Assembly (NCBI GenBank): GCA_964401455.1
Contig: CAYNYI010000123.1
Location: 1 to 7,412, forward strand
DNA: 7,412 nucleotides
From: CAYNYI01 sp964401455
Lineage (GTDB): Bacteria; Fibrobacterota; OXYB2-FULL-49-7; CAYNYI01
Reading direction: 5' to 3'
Under the pieces are notes generated by a model. The model saw only the letters and a program-made list of their open reading frames with translations. It was not told the origin of the DNA and did not search any database. Shown one piece after another: positions 1 through 7,026 of this stretch. A program made the position numbers and the translations under genes. How positions within the stretch are numbered: position 1 is the stretch's first letter; every line of letters begins with the position of its first letter.

Positions 1-82
1 TAAAGCCGAGGAAGACAAGGAAAGGCTTGAAAAACTAGAAAAAAGAAGACAAAGAGTAACAGATGAGGATCTGTTGGATTAA
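1..82 (+). CDS. C-terminal end of an upstream gene (partial), charged tail
   Basis: An open frame enters from the left edge (first whole codon at 2-4) and ends at TAA 80-82. The 26 visible residues are almost all charged or helix-favouring, with E/K/R repeats followed by the tail VTDEDLLD. This looks like a coiled-coil or disordered C-terminus. No domain is visible, so the product cannot be named. The stop lies only 3 nt before the ATG of the next gene and in the same reading frame, which indicates that both belong to one operon and that the next gene may be translated by coupling to this stop. The open frame, the tight spacing and the matching strand support it being real coding sequence. 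Confidence 0.7.
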   Translation, partial: KAEEDKERLEKLEKRRQRVTDEDLLD

Positions 83-85
83 TAT

Positions 86-3000
86 ATGAATAAATTTTTG
101 AAAATAGGACTTCTTTTTATAACAGGTGTTCTGGCATCCTGTCTGAACGCGGATACTCATTCTCCGGCAGACGAGGATTCTGTCAATTCTGCGCCTGCGG
201 TAAAATGGGAATTCATAAATGAAATCATAGGGCGTCAGGAGGAAGAGTATGACAAAGTAAAAATTGTCCGAATGGAGATAAAAAAATTATCAGGCGGTAT
301 GGAGGACCTTCGTGATATTCAGATATACCCGTCAGAGATTAGCGGACTTACTGGAGAAGCCGCAGTAACTCTTGACAAAATGCTTGATGAAAGAGAAAAA
401 GATATTTCCGGGTTTAAGAGCATAGTCGGAAAGCTGAAAAACTCTTTGAAGGATGAAATTTTAATACTGAATGAGCTGATCAATGAAGATCTTCAGCCGG
501 ATATGTTTTCTGTGCTCAAGGATAATAATCTCGAACGAGTCAAAAGGATTATTCTTCTTAAACGTGAGATAAATCATGAATGGAGGAAACTTGAAGAAGT
601 TATCGACTATTGTTCACATATTTCAGGGGCAGACATTTCGAAGGATAACGAATCAGGAAATTTAAAAGGTTTTGATGAAGATTTTTTCAGGGTTATAAAC
701 TCCAGTTTAGGATATACATCAAACCTGTTTTATGAAAAACTCTCTGAACTTAAAAACCATTACACCGAGGGAATATCACCGTCCGAACGTCGCAAAATTA
801 TTCAAATAGAACTTGTCAGGGCCCGAAACAGGATAAGAAACGGCGATTATGAAATAGCCGCAGATGCGCTTGAAAAAGCTTATATAAGATTCGAACAGAA
901 AAGCGGAATAAGTGCGATTAACTTTTTTCTCGGTAAAAGCCTTTTTGCTTTAGGACGTTATGCGGATGCTTTCCGCAATTTTAAAGAGATCCCTGAAAGT
1001 TCGGTTAAATACTATCAGCTTGCTCTTGAGGGGAAACTGCAGTCCGCGTATGCAATGAAGAATTATGAAAAGACCATAAATGTTTATGAAGAAATACAGG
1101 AAAAAATGCGCGGCTTCACCGCTGGTATTAAAAATTCCGTGAACCTGATTGCGGCCCAGGCTTACTATGAACATAAAAAATACGATAAGGCCGTTTCTAT
1201 TAATGAAAAGATAATCTCTTCCGCTCCTTATTCCGGGGCTTTGCTTTTTGTTATCGGAAAGTCTTATTGCGGTAAAGGAGATTTTAAAACCGCCCGCTCA
1301 ATCTTCAAAAAAACATCGCAAGCCGAACCGGAAAACAAGATGGCGGAATTTATCGCAAAAGAAAGCGTCCTGATGCTCGCTTACCTGGATTTTGAGAGCG
1401 GTGATTATAAGGGGGCTCTGGAAAAATTTTACAAAGTCATAAATTATACCGGTTACTACTCACGAGCGCTTTACGGCATAGTGTGGTGCTATCTTAAAAG
1501 GAATGAAATCTATAAGGCAGAAGTGTCAATAAAAAAACTTATAAATCTTGAGCCTGAGTCAGAAGAGGGGGCGGAAGCTCTTTTCCTTCTTTCGCAGAAT
1601 TATTTAAAAAAGGCTGTCGCCGAATGGAATTACAAAAACTCCATCCAGAGTGATGTCAGCCGACTGCAGAAATATAAGGAGAGTATAAGAACCAGAGTTG
1701 AAATGGGGCTCGCCGACAGCGGTCCCTCAAAGACAGCGCTTGCGAGAATTGATGATCTTATAGAAAGATTTCAAAAAAAGAGGACTGCTGACTATAGCGA
1801 GATAAAATCTTATTTCGAGCTGGGTGAACGCTCTTCAGAATTTCTTGTCAAAGTTTATGGTTCGGGTCGTTATAAAGAGCAGGATTTCCTTAGTGCCAGA
1901 GAAAAGCTTTCTTCCAGAATAGAAGGTCTGGTGGATAAACTGGAAGTCGGCGGTGGCCCTGTAGTTAACAGCGACTATCTTCTTATGGATAATTTAAAAA
2001 GAAAAAAGACCGGAAATATACTTGATATCGTTTCTAAATCCAGAACATTCCATATAAAATGCTGTCTGGAAAAATATAGATGGGAGGATGAGTATTCCTC
2101 ATGGTATGTAAGAAGGTTGAACAGCAGAATCCGGCAGGAAAAGGAAAAGGAAAAGGAAGAATCTGACAGCCTGGTAGCCGGACTTGAGGAGGCAAAGGAA
2201 GAATATCTGAGGGTCATGAATAAATCCCGTACCGAACGGAGACAAACCCTCATAGGTAAAATGGAAGAATACCTTAGAAAGGAATTAAAGCCCGCGCAGC
2301 GGCAGTTTATTTATTATCACCTTGCTGAAAAGCATTATGAAAGGCTTTACGATGAGTATCAGCTGCAGGAGATTGTTTATGACAGAAAAATACAGAAATA
2401 TTATGATGATCTGGAACTCTTCAGCAAGGGTGCCCTTTCGAAAAAACCTGAAATGCCGGATGAGCCGGTCAAGGACTATTCACTGTGTCTCGATTATTAT
2501 GACCGGGCCATAGAAATTGAGGATTCGGATTATTATAAAGACGCGGCGCTTTACGGTAAAGCTTTCTGCTACAGAATACAGGGAGAGGAGGACAGTTCAA
2601 GAAGCTCATGGGAAAGGATCGTATATGAGTTTCCCGAAAGCAGATACGCATCTCAGTCATATCTTCTTCTCGGGGAATATCATTTTTATGAAAACAACCT
2701 TGATGAAGCCGTTGATGCTTACAGAGGAGTTCTAAAGTACCCGGAAAGCGAATGGTTTGACGAAGCTTTGTACAAGCTCGGATGGACATATTACCGGCTT
2801 TCAAATACTCAGAAGGCGATAAGTACCTTCTTTTACCTTTTGACCGAAAGTACGCGTTTTACCGACGCTCTTCTGGAATCGGATTTCTTTAAGACAAACC
2901 TTTTTGGAAAAGAGGCTATTGATTATATCGCCATAAGCTTTGCCGAGTCGGATACCTCTCAGGGTTATGAGGGTGTTTCCAAAGCCAAAAAATTTATAGC

Positions 3001-3619
3001 GAGGATAAACAATCCCTTTATAGGCAGCAGAATACTTCACAAAATGGGGGATGTCTATTCAGAGCAGCTCAAATTCGCTAAATCAATTCAGGCGTACAGA
3101 ACGGTTTTATCTCTATTCCCGGGTTATGATAAAGCCCCGGAGGTTAAGTCCGGAATAGTTACCGCTTATGAAAAAGACAATAAGATAGTCAAGGCCCAGG
3201 ATGAGAGGATTTCTCTTTTTGAAGACTATAATTACAGAAGTGAATGGTGTGAAAAAAAGTCGGATACCTCCGTTGTAAACATGGCTGACTCCATGGCCAG
3301 AGAATCTCTCTGGGATGCGGCCCTTTATTTCCATTATCTCGTTCAGAAAAATAGAGACCCGGAAATGGTGGAAAAAGTCAAACAGCTTTATGGGAAATAT
3401 GTAAGTACATATAAAAATTCGGAACGTACACCGGAAGCACATTTCAATGTCGCCGACATATACGATAATATGGGTGAGTATTACAAAGCGGCCAAGATTT
3501 ATATGGCAGTATCCCGTAAGTATCCTGACTCGCCCTTTAGACAGAAGGCCGCCTGGAATGCCATAGTAGCGGCAAAAAAAGTGATAGAAGAAGAGAAAAA
3601 GGGGAATTCCGCGGAATGA
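86..3619 (+). CDS. Large TPR-repeat lipoprotein (1177 aa), GltD/AgmU-like architecture
   Basis: This is a predicted exported lipoprotein scaffold. Residues 1-19 form a signal sequence: NKFLK, a hydrophobic core, then lipobox LASC with lipidated Cys19. The +2 residue is Leu, which in the E. coli rule would allow outer-membrane sorting. Residues 44-175 are charged and probably coiled coil. TPR-like helix pairs run from about 240 to 500 (for example LGKSLFALGRYADAFRNF, GKSYCGKGDFKTARSIF). A charged helical region covers 505-790 and includes an EKEKEKEE tract at 685-692. A second array covers about 795-920 (LLGEYHFYENNLDEAVDAY, LYKLGWTYYRLSNTQKAI), followed by EAIDYIAISFAE at 943-954 and isolated repeats near 985-1012 and 1115-1147. 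TPRs mediate protein-protein contacts, and no catalytic domain is seen. Size and order recall the large TPR proteins of myxobacterial gliding-type envelope clusters, but any TPR assembly factor is possible. ATG 86 is chosen because it begins the signal sequence directly after the upstream stop. No good Shine-Dalgarno sits at the normal distance (GAGGA 65-69 is 16 nt away), so coupled initiation is likely. Confidence 0.92.
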   Translation: MNKFLKIGLLFITGVLASCLNADTHSPADEDSVNSAPAVKWEFINEIIGRQEEEYDKVKIVRMEIKKLSGGMEDLRDIQIYPSEISGLTGEAAVTLDKMLDEREKDISGFKSIVGKLKNSLKDEILILNELINEDLQPDMFSVLKDNNLERVKRIILLKREINHEWRKLEEVIDYCSHISGADISKDNESGNLKGFDEDFFRVINSSLGYTSNLFYEKLSELKNHYTEGISPSERRKIIQIELVRARNRIRNGDYEIAADALEKAYIRFEQKSGISAINFFLGKSLFALGRYADAFRNFKEIPESSVKYYQLALEGKLQSAYAMKNYEKTINVYEEIQEKMRGFTAGIKNSVNLIAAQAYYEHKKYDKAVSINEKIISSAPYSGALLFVIGKSYCGKGDFKTARSIFKKTSQAEPENKMAEFIAKESVLMLAYLDFESGDYKGALEKFYKVINYTGYYSRALYGIVWCYLKRNEIYKAEVSIKKLINLEPESEEGAEALFLLSQNYLKKAVAEWNYKNSIQSDVSRLQKYKESIRTRVEMGLADSGPSKTALARIDDLIERFQKKRTADYSEIKSYFELGERSSEFLVKVYGSGRYKEQDFLSAREKLSSRIEGLVDKLEVGGGPVVNSDYLLMDNLKRKKTGNILDIVSKSRTFHIKCCLEKYRWEDEYSSWYVRRLNSRIRQEKEKEKEESDSLVAGLEEAKEEYLRVMNKSRTERRQTLIGKMEEYLRKELKPAQRQFIYYHLAEKHYERLYDEYQLQEIVYDRKIQKYYDDLELFSKGALSKKPEMPDEPVKDYSLCLDYYDRAIEIEDSDYYKDAALYGKAFCYRIQGEEDSSRSSWERIVYEFPESRYASQSYLLLGEYHFYENNLDEAVDAYRGVLKYPESEWFDEALYKLGWTYYRLSNTQKAISTFFYLLTESTRFTDALLESDFFKTNLFGKEAIDYIAISFAESDTSQGYEGVSKAKKFIARINNPFIGSRILHKMGDVYSEQLKFAKSIQAYRTVLSLFPGYDKAPEVKSGIVTAYEKDNKIVKAQDERISLFEDYNYRSEWCEKKSDTSVVNMADSMARESLWDAALYFHYLVQKNRDPEMVEKVKQLYGKYVSTYKNSERTPEAHFNVADIYDNMGEYYKAAKIYMAVSRKYPDSPFRQKAAWNAIVAAKKVIEEEKKGNSAE
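2137..2160 (+). repeat. Short in-frame GGAAAA hexanucleotide repeat
   Basis: Three perfect GGAAAA copies (2137-2154) are followed by one imperfect copy, GGAAGA (2155-2160). Within the large TPR lipoprotein gene they encode alternating Glu/Lys at residues 685-692. The unit is a multiple of three, so slippage would change the length of the charged helix without a frameshift. It may be simple codon repetition for a charged linker and not a variable locus. Confidence 0.6.
3599..3606 (+). promoter_or_regulatory. Ribosome binding site for the second TPR gene
   Basis: AAGGGGAA lies inside the last codons of the preceding gene, with the G run ending 11 nt before ATG 3616. With the ATGA stop/start overlap (3616-3619) it supports this start and points to translational coupling between the two TPR lipoprotein genes. 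Confidence 0.6.
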
Positions 3620-6600
3620 GAGTGTGTTCTGAAATTTTAGGGGGCTTGATGCTCCTTCTTTTTCTTTCCGGCGGCTGTGGTCGCGGTATTAAAGATGCCA
3701 AAGCGGAGGACTCAGGTACTGCGATGCCTGAGGAGGGTGTTCAGGCGCCGGGTGCGGATTCGGGCAAGGTTACTCTTGAAAATATGAAAGAAAAGCCGGG
3801 TCGAACTCTTTCAGCCGGGACCAGGCTCCTTTTTGAAACCATTGACAATTATCTTGTTACTAATTCCGAGAGCGATAAATGCTCGGACGTGCTTTATCTG
3901 GCGGGACAGACTTATTATGTCAATAAACTGTACAGGAACGCCAGAAAAGAATTCGGGAAAATAGTCGAGCATTATCCGGAGTCTTCTCTTATGCCGGACG
4001 CGGTAAGAATGGTAGCCCAGTCTTACTACAATACCGGTGAGTATGACGAGGCTACGATGTGGTTCAAAAAACTAAAGGATGTGGGCGGCGGAGATATTGA
4101 CGCTACCGGGGCCGATGAGAATATAGCGCAGTCCATTTTTAAGAGAGCTGAACAGTACGATAAATCCGGAGAAAAAGAAAGAGCGATAGCCCAGTTTGAA
4201 CTTGTGGCTATTGAGTATCCTAAAGTTGAGCTGGCAAAGGACGCTCTTTTTAATGCCGCGCTTCTCTCTGAAAACATGAAAAACTACAGCAAAGCCATTT
4301 TGTTATACTCGAAACTTGTCAGTAATTATGATGATCCGGATTATGATGTCAGGGGCAATTACAGAATAGCGAAATGTCATGAGCGTCAGGGCAGCTGGAA
4401 AGAGGCTGCCCAGTCTTATATTGCGGTACTTCGACTGGAAAAGGGCAAGTCGGAAATGGTTAAAAGCTCATTGTTTAACGCCGGATTGGCCTATGAAAAG
4501 GCCGGGGAACTTGAATTGTCGGCCGCCATGTTTGAAAAATACGGCTCTGTTTTCCCGGATGAGGAAGACGCGGCCGATGTCCTTTTTAAAGCCGGTGAAA
4601 TATATATGAAGATGGACAACTGGGAAGCGGTGGAAAATGTGAATAAGCGGTTTTTTCAGAGATATGGTAATGACCGGGACAGGGTTGTTCAGGCACTTTG
4701 TTTTTCAGCAATCGCTACCAGAAAACAGGGCAGGATAAAAGAAGCGATGGAGTTGTTTAAAAAGACGGTTGTAAAAAGAAATGAGTTTGGCGACGGCAAT
4801 AAGATTAACGACTATTATGCGGCCAAAGCCCAGATAAACATAGGCCAGATTAGACATGACGAGATGAACGAAGTTGTGCTTCGGCAGCCGGAGAGAATCT
4901 ATAAAACACTCATAAAACAAAAATCGGAAAAACTGGACCAGACTCTTACTGCTTACAAAGATGTTGTTATGTTCGGGATATTCGAGTTTACCTCACAGGC
5001 TTTTTTCAGTATGGGAAATGCCTGTGAGGACTTCGGCATTATGGTGGCGGAACAGGAAAGGCCGAAAAATATTCCGAGGAGAGATTTTATCGCTTTCGAA
5101 AGCGGTATAGCCGAGGTCATGAAGCTTTATCTGGGGGAAATGTCGCTCGGTTATCATGAAAAGAATGTAAGTCTCGGGATTGAATATAATAAAGCCAACT
5201 CTTATATCGACAAATCTACCGGGAAGCTTACAATGCTTCCTACTATCGTCGGCCGGCGCTATTCTTCGCTTGTGGATTACATAACGAAAAGTGAAAAGAA
5301 AAACCAGAAATCGTTCGCTCTTATAAAAGAAAAACTTGAGATACTGCAGAATGTGGCGCCTTTCCAGGATAAAGCCATTGAAATGTATAAAAAGACTCTG
5401 GATATGAGCAAAAAATATAAGCTTCGTAATAAATACTCTGAGTTTGCCCAGAGCCGGATTACCAAAACAATGTTTGATGTCGGGGAAACATACAGCAGTA
5501 TAATAAAAATTGCTCTTGAGGCGGAGATACCTGCCGGATTCACAAGGTATGAGCGCTTTAAATACAAAATTGAGCTTTTGAAAAACAATATAGTGCAATT
5601 TGAAAACCAGGCGCTTAATTCACATGTCAAGAATATTAAATTCTCGGAAGCCTATGAAATAAGTGATGAATGGGTAACAAAGTCTCGCGAGAAAATAGCC
5701 GAGATACTTTTTATCGACGCGTGGTGTAATGAAGTCCTTGGAAACAATGCCTCAAGAGATCTGCCTCTGCCGGAAGGTATAACCGAGGCTGAGGAAGAGG
5801 AGCTAATGATAGATATGGAGGATCTCGGCTTTAAACTTAAAGACGATGCTTTTGCCATATACAAAGAAATTATTAATAAACGTGAGGCCGGGATAACTTC
5901 CGGGAGATATGTGGATCTTGCCTATGCGAGGCTTTTTCTTATGTATCCGAGAGAGTTCGGTAAGGTTGAGGAGAAAATCGAAAAAGCCCACATAGTATCC
6001 GGACGAGGATGGGTCTGCACAAATAAAAATGTGCCGGAATGGAATACCGGAGGTTTTGATGACAGCCATTGGCACAAAGTGCGGCCGGGAGTTTTAGCTG
6101 ATGATTCTATTGAAATAGTCGGTTTCAGGGATAAAATTCCTCCGCCCATGTGGGGCGGTCCGCCTACCGAGGGTTATGCTATCGGGGCTAAAACCATTAA
6201 GTATAAACCGGCCGGAGAACTTTTTTTTCGGAGGACTTTTGATGTCGGGGGTAATACGGAGGACGGTTTTATAGAAATTGTCTGTCCCGGCCCTTTTGAA
6301 TTATATATTAACGGAAAACAGATTGAGGTTCCCCCGGACGAGGCTTCCAAAAACTGGTTCAGGGCAAAGAGACTTGATGTTGAGAACGGGATATTAAAGA
6401 CCGGAGAAAATGTAATTGCCGTAAAAGGAGCGAGCGAAAATATGCTGGCTTACGGACTTTTTCTGAAGCTTATTTATGATAAGCCGGTCCGGAATGTTTA
6501 TGCCGAATTTCCCGTAAGCGGGGAAAAGATGGATATAAGCGATTTCAGGGCGGCCGATTTTGATTATCCGAAGATTAATAATTTCATTATGAGGCAGTAG
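3616..6600 (+). CDS. TPR lipoprotein with C-terminal GH2-like sugar-binding domain (994 aa)
   Basis: This is a predicted exported scaffold with a possible carbohydrate-binding end. Residues 1-21 are a signal sequence with a long Leu-rich core ending LFLSGGC. Cys21 is the likely lipid site, although Ser at -3 makes the lipobox non-canonical. A low-complexity A/E/G/P linker covers 22-60. About eight TPR-like units run from 86 to 385 (for example LYLAGQTYYVNKLYRNARKEF, ALLSENMKNYSKAILLYSKL). Residues 390-790 are mostly helical, with DKAIEMYKKTLDMSKKY near 585-601. From about 797 to 955 the sequence turns beta-rich: GWVCTNKNVPEW, GGFDDSHWHKVRPG, GELFFRRTFDV, PFELYINGKQIEV and TGENVIAVKGAS. This order matches the jelly-roll sugar-binding domain of GH2 beta-galactosidases and related galactose-binding-like folds. 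No glycosidase catalytic domain follows, so binding, not hydrolysis, is inferred. The start overlaps the previous stop by 4 nt. It may partner the upstream TPR protein in one envelope complex, analogous to GltE/AglT beside GltD/AgmU, but the C-terminal domain is not something I recall from those proteins. Confidence 0.9.
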   Translation: MRVCSEILGGLMLLLFLSGGCGRGIKDAKAEDSGTAMPEEGVQAPGADSGKVTLENMKEKPGRTLSAGTRLLFETIDNYLVTNSESDKCSDVLYLAGQTYYVNKLYRNARKEFGKIVEHYPESSLMPDAVRMVAQSYYNTGEYDEATMWFKKLKDVGGGDIDATGADENIAQSIFKRAEQYDKSGEKERAIAQFELVAIEYPKVELAKDALFNAALLSENMKNYSKAILLYSKLVSNYDDPDYDVRGNYRIAKCHERQGSWKEAAQSYIAVLRLEKGKSEMVKSSLFNAGLAYEKAGELELSAAMFEKYGSVFPDEEDAADVLFKAGEIYMKMDNWEAVENVNKRFFQRYGNDRDRVVQALCFSAIATRKQGRIKEAMELFKKTVVKRNEFGDGNKINDYYAAKAQINIGQIRHDEMNEVVLRQPERIYKTLIKQKSEKLDQTLTAYKDVVMFGIFEFTSQAFFSMGNACEDFGIMVAEQERPKNIPRRDFIAFESGIAEVMKLYLGEMSLGYHEKNVSLGIEYNKANSYIDKSTGKLTMLPTIVGRRYSSLVDYITKSEKKNQKSFALIKEKLEILQNVAPFQDKAIEMYKKTLDMSKKYKLRNKYSEFAQSRITKTMFDVGETYSSIIKIALEAEIPAGFTRYERFKYKIELLKNNIVQFENQALNSHVKNIKFSEAYEISDEWVTKSREKIAEILFIDAWCNEVLGNNASRDLPLPEGITEAEEEELMIDMEDLGFKLKDDAFAIYKEIINKREAGITSGRYVDLAYARLFLMYPREFGKVEEKIEKAHIVSGRGWVCTNKNVPEWNTGGFDDSHWHKVRPGVLADDSIEIVGFRDKIPPPMWGGPPTEGYAIGAKTIKYKPAGELFFRRTFDVGGNTEDGFIEIVCPGPFELYINGKQIEVPPDEASKNWFRAKRLDVENGILKTGENVIAVKGASENMLAYGLFLKLIYDKPVRNVYAEFPVSGEKMDISDFRAADFDYPKINNFIMRQ

Positions 6601-6603
6601 AGG
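6599..6603 (+). promoter_or_regulatory. Ribosome binding site for the small exported protein
   Basis: AGAGG spans the TAG stop of the TPR/sugar-binding gene and the intergenic bases. It ends 5 nt before ATG 6609. It fixes the start of the small gene and indicates continued co-translation with the gene before it. Confidence 0.6.
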
Positions 6604-6608
6604 TTAAA

Positions 6609-6965
6609 ATGATTCTAAAGGTACTTTTGGCCGTTATTCTTTTTTGCCCGGCGGCTTTTTCCCAGACGGATTCCGAGATAAAAGAAGAGGCGGAGGATAT
6701 CATGGAAAAAAGGTCACCCGATGCCGCGGATGGCACAAGGGGGCTGGCCGGTGAGATTGTATTCAAGGAGGCCTTTGTTATTGAAGGAAAAGTGGAAAAA
6801 CCGCTTGTTACCATTTTTCTCCCGAAAGAAAAAATAAAAATAGGCGCATTCGACTTTGAAAAAAGCTTTATGCCTGATCTTCTCGAGTCTCCGTCAATAA
6901 ACACATATTCTGCCGTGGAAGGGGATGGGGCCGGGGTAAAAGAAGAAGAAACTATACCTGAATAA
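6609..6965 (+). CDS. Small exported protein of unknown function (118 aa)
   Basis: Residues 1-18 form a type I signal peptide: Lys4, a hydrophobic core, and AFS before Gln19, with Ala16 at -3 and Ser18 at -1. Cys13 sits within the core and is not in a lipobox. The mature protein is about 100 residues. It has an acidic N-terminal stretch (19-45), a compact central segment at 48-95 and an acidic, Gly-rich tail ending KEEETIPE. The centre reads FVIEGKVEKPLVTIF, then LPKEKIKIG and FEKSFMPDLLES, and probably forms a small beta-rich unit followed by a helix. I recall similar short exported proteins with a VIEG.V.KP pattern near TPR and TolQR/ExbBD-type genes in Deltaproteobacteria-like clusters, but I cannot confirm homology here. 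Its position 8 nt after the TPR/sugar-binding gene, with a good Shine-Dalgarno, suggests a periplasmic partner of the two TPR lipoproteins. An antisense open frame (6587-6904) is rejected because it lacks these signals. Confidence 0.82.
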   Translation: MILKVLLAVILFCPAAFSQTDSEIKEEAEDIMEKRSPDAADGTRGLAGEIVFKEAFVIEGKVEKPLVTIFLPKEKIKIGAFDFEKSFMPDLLESPSINTYSAVEGDGAGVKEEETIPE

Positions 6966-7006
6966 TGAAAAAAATTATATTTGATGTCTTATTTAAACAC
7001 TATTAA
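6965..7006 (+). CDS. Possible 13-codon micro-ORF between the operons
   Basis: An ATG at 6965-6967 overlaps the TAA stop of the small exported protein by one base (TAATG) and opens a 13-residue frame, MKKIIFDVLFKHY, ending at TAA 7004-7006. The stop falls 20 nt before the dehydrogenase ATG, with that gene's Shine-Dalgarno in between. It could be a coupled leader peptide that carries ribosomes to the next gene. It has no clear Shine-Dalgarno of its own and lies in very AT-rich sequence, where short open frames arise by chance. Confidence 0.15.
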   Translation: MKKIIFDVLFKHY

Positions 7007-7009
7007 TAA
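6981..7009 (+). promoter_or_regulatory. Weak sigma-70-like promoter candidate before the dehydrogenase
   Basis: TTGATG (6981-6986) resembles a -35 box (TTGACA). A 17-nt spacer follows, then TAATAA (7004-7009), a poor match to TATAAT. The surrounding spacer is about 18% G/C, against a clearly higher level in the flanking genes, as expected for a promoter region. The predicted start would fall close to the ribosome binding site, giving a very short leader, so the exact boxes are doubtful. No terminator hairpin is visible in this spacer, so read-through from the upstream operon is also possible. Confidence 0.25.
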
Positions 7010-7015
7010 CTTGAT

Positions 7016-7021
7016 AAGGAG
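7016..7021 (+). promoter_or_regulatory. Strong Shine-Dalgarno for the nucleotide-sugar dehydrogenase
   Basis: AAGGAG ends 5 nt before ATG 7027. It is the best ribosome binding site in the window and decides the dehydrogenase start. It contrasts with the coupled starts upstream, which supports independent translation of this gene. Confidence 0.8.
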
Positions 7022-7026
7022 AAATA

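Noticed and set aside
2322..2804. Overlapping short frames on both strands inside the large TPR gene (2322-2513 +, 2517-2735 +, 2469-2804 -)
   Set aside because: They are out-of-frame shadows of the second TPR array. The + frame continues unbroken through them with clear repeat periodicity.
4993..5598. Antisense open frame of 201 codons opposite the second TPR gene
   Set aside because: It lies entirely within a well-supported + strand gene. Its translation is rich in Phe, Ile, His and Arg in the way of a reverse-complement shadow, no domain is recognisable, and the neighbouring antisense frame 5277-5630 overlaps it in another phase.
6004..6480. Active glycoside hydrolase
   Set aside because: Only the sugar-binding-like beta-sandwich is recognisable. 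The TIM-barrel catalytic domain with its two Glu residues is absent, and the protein ends about 40 residues after the sandwich.
6587..6904. Antisense open frame of 105 codons opposite the small exported protein
   Set aside because: The + strand frame has a signal peptide, a Shine-Dalgarno and operon spacing. The antisense product is Ser-rich and matches nothing recognisable.
6966..7026. Rho-independent terminator after the small exported gene
   Set aside because: No GC-rich inverted repeat followed by a T run is present. The spacer is AT-rich throughout and has no convincing stem.
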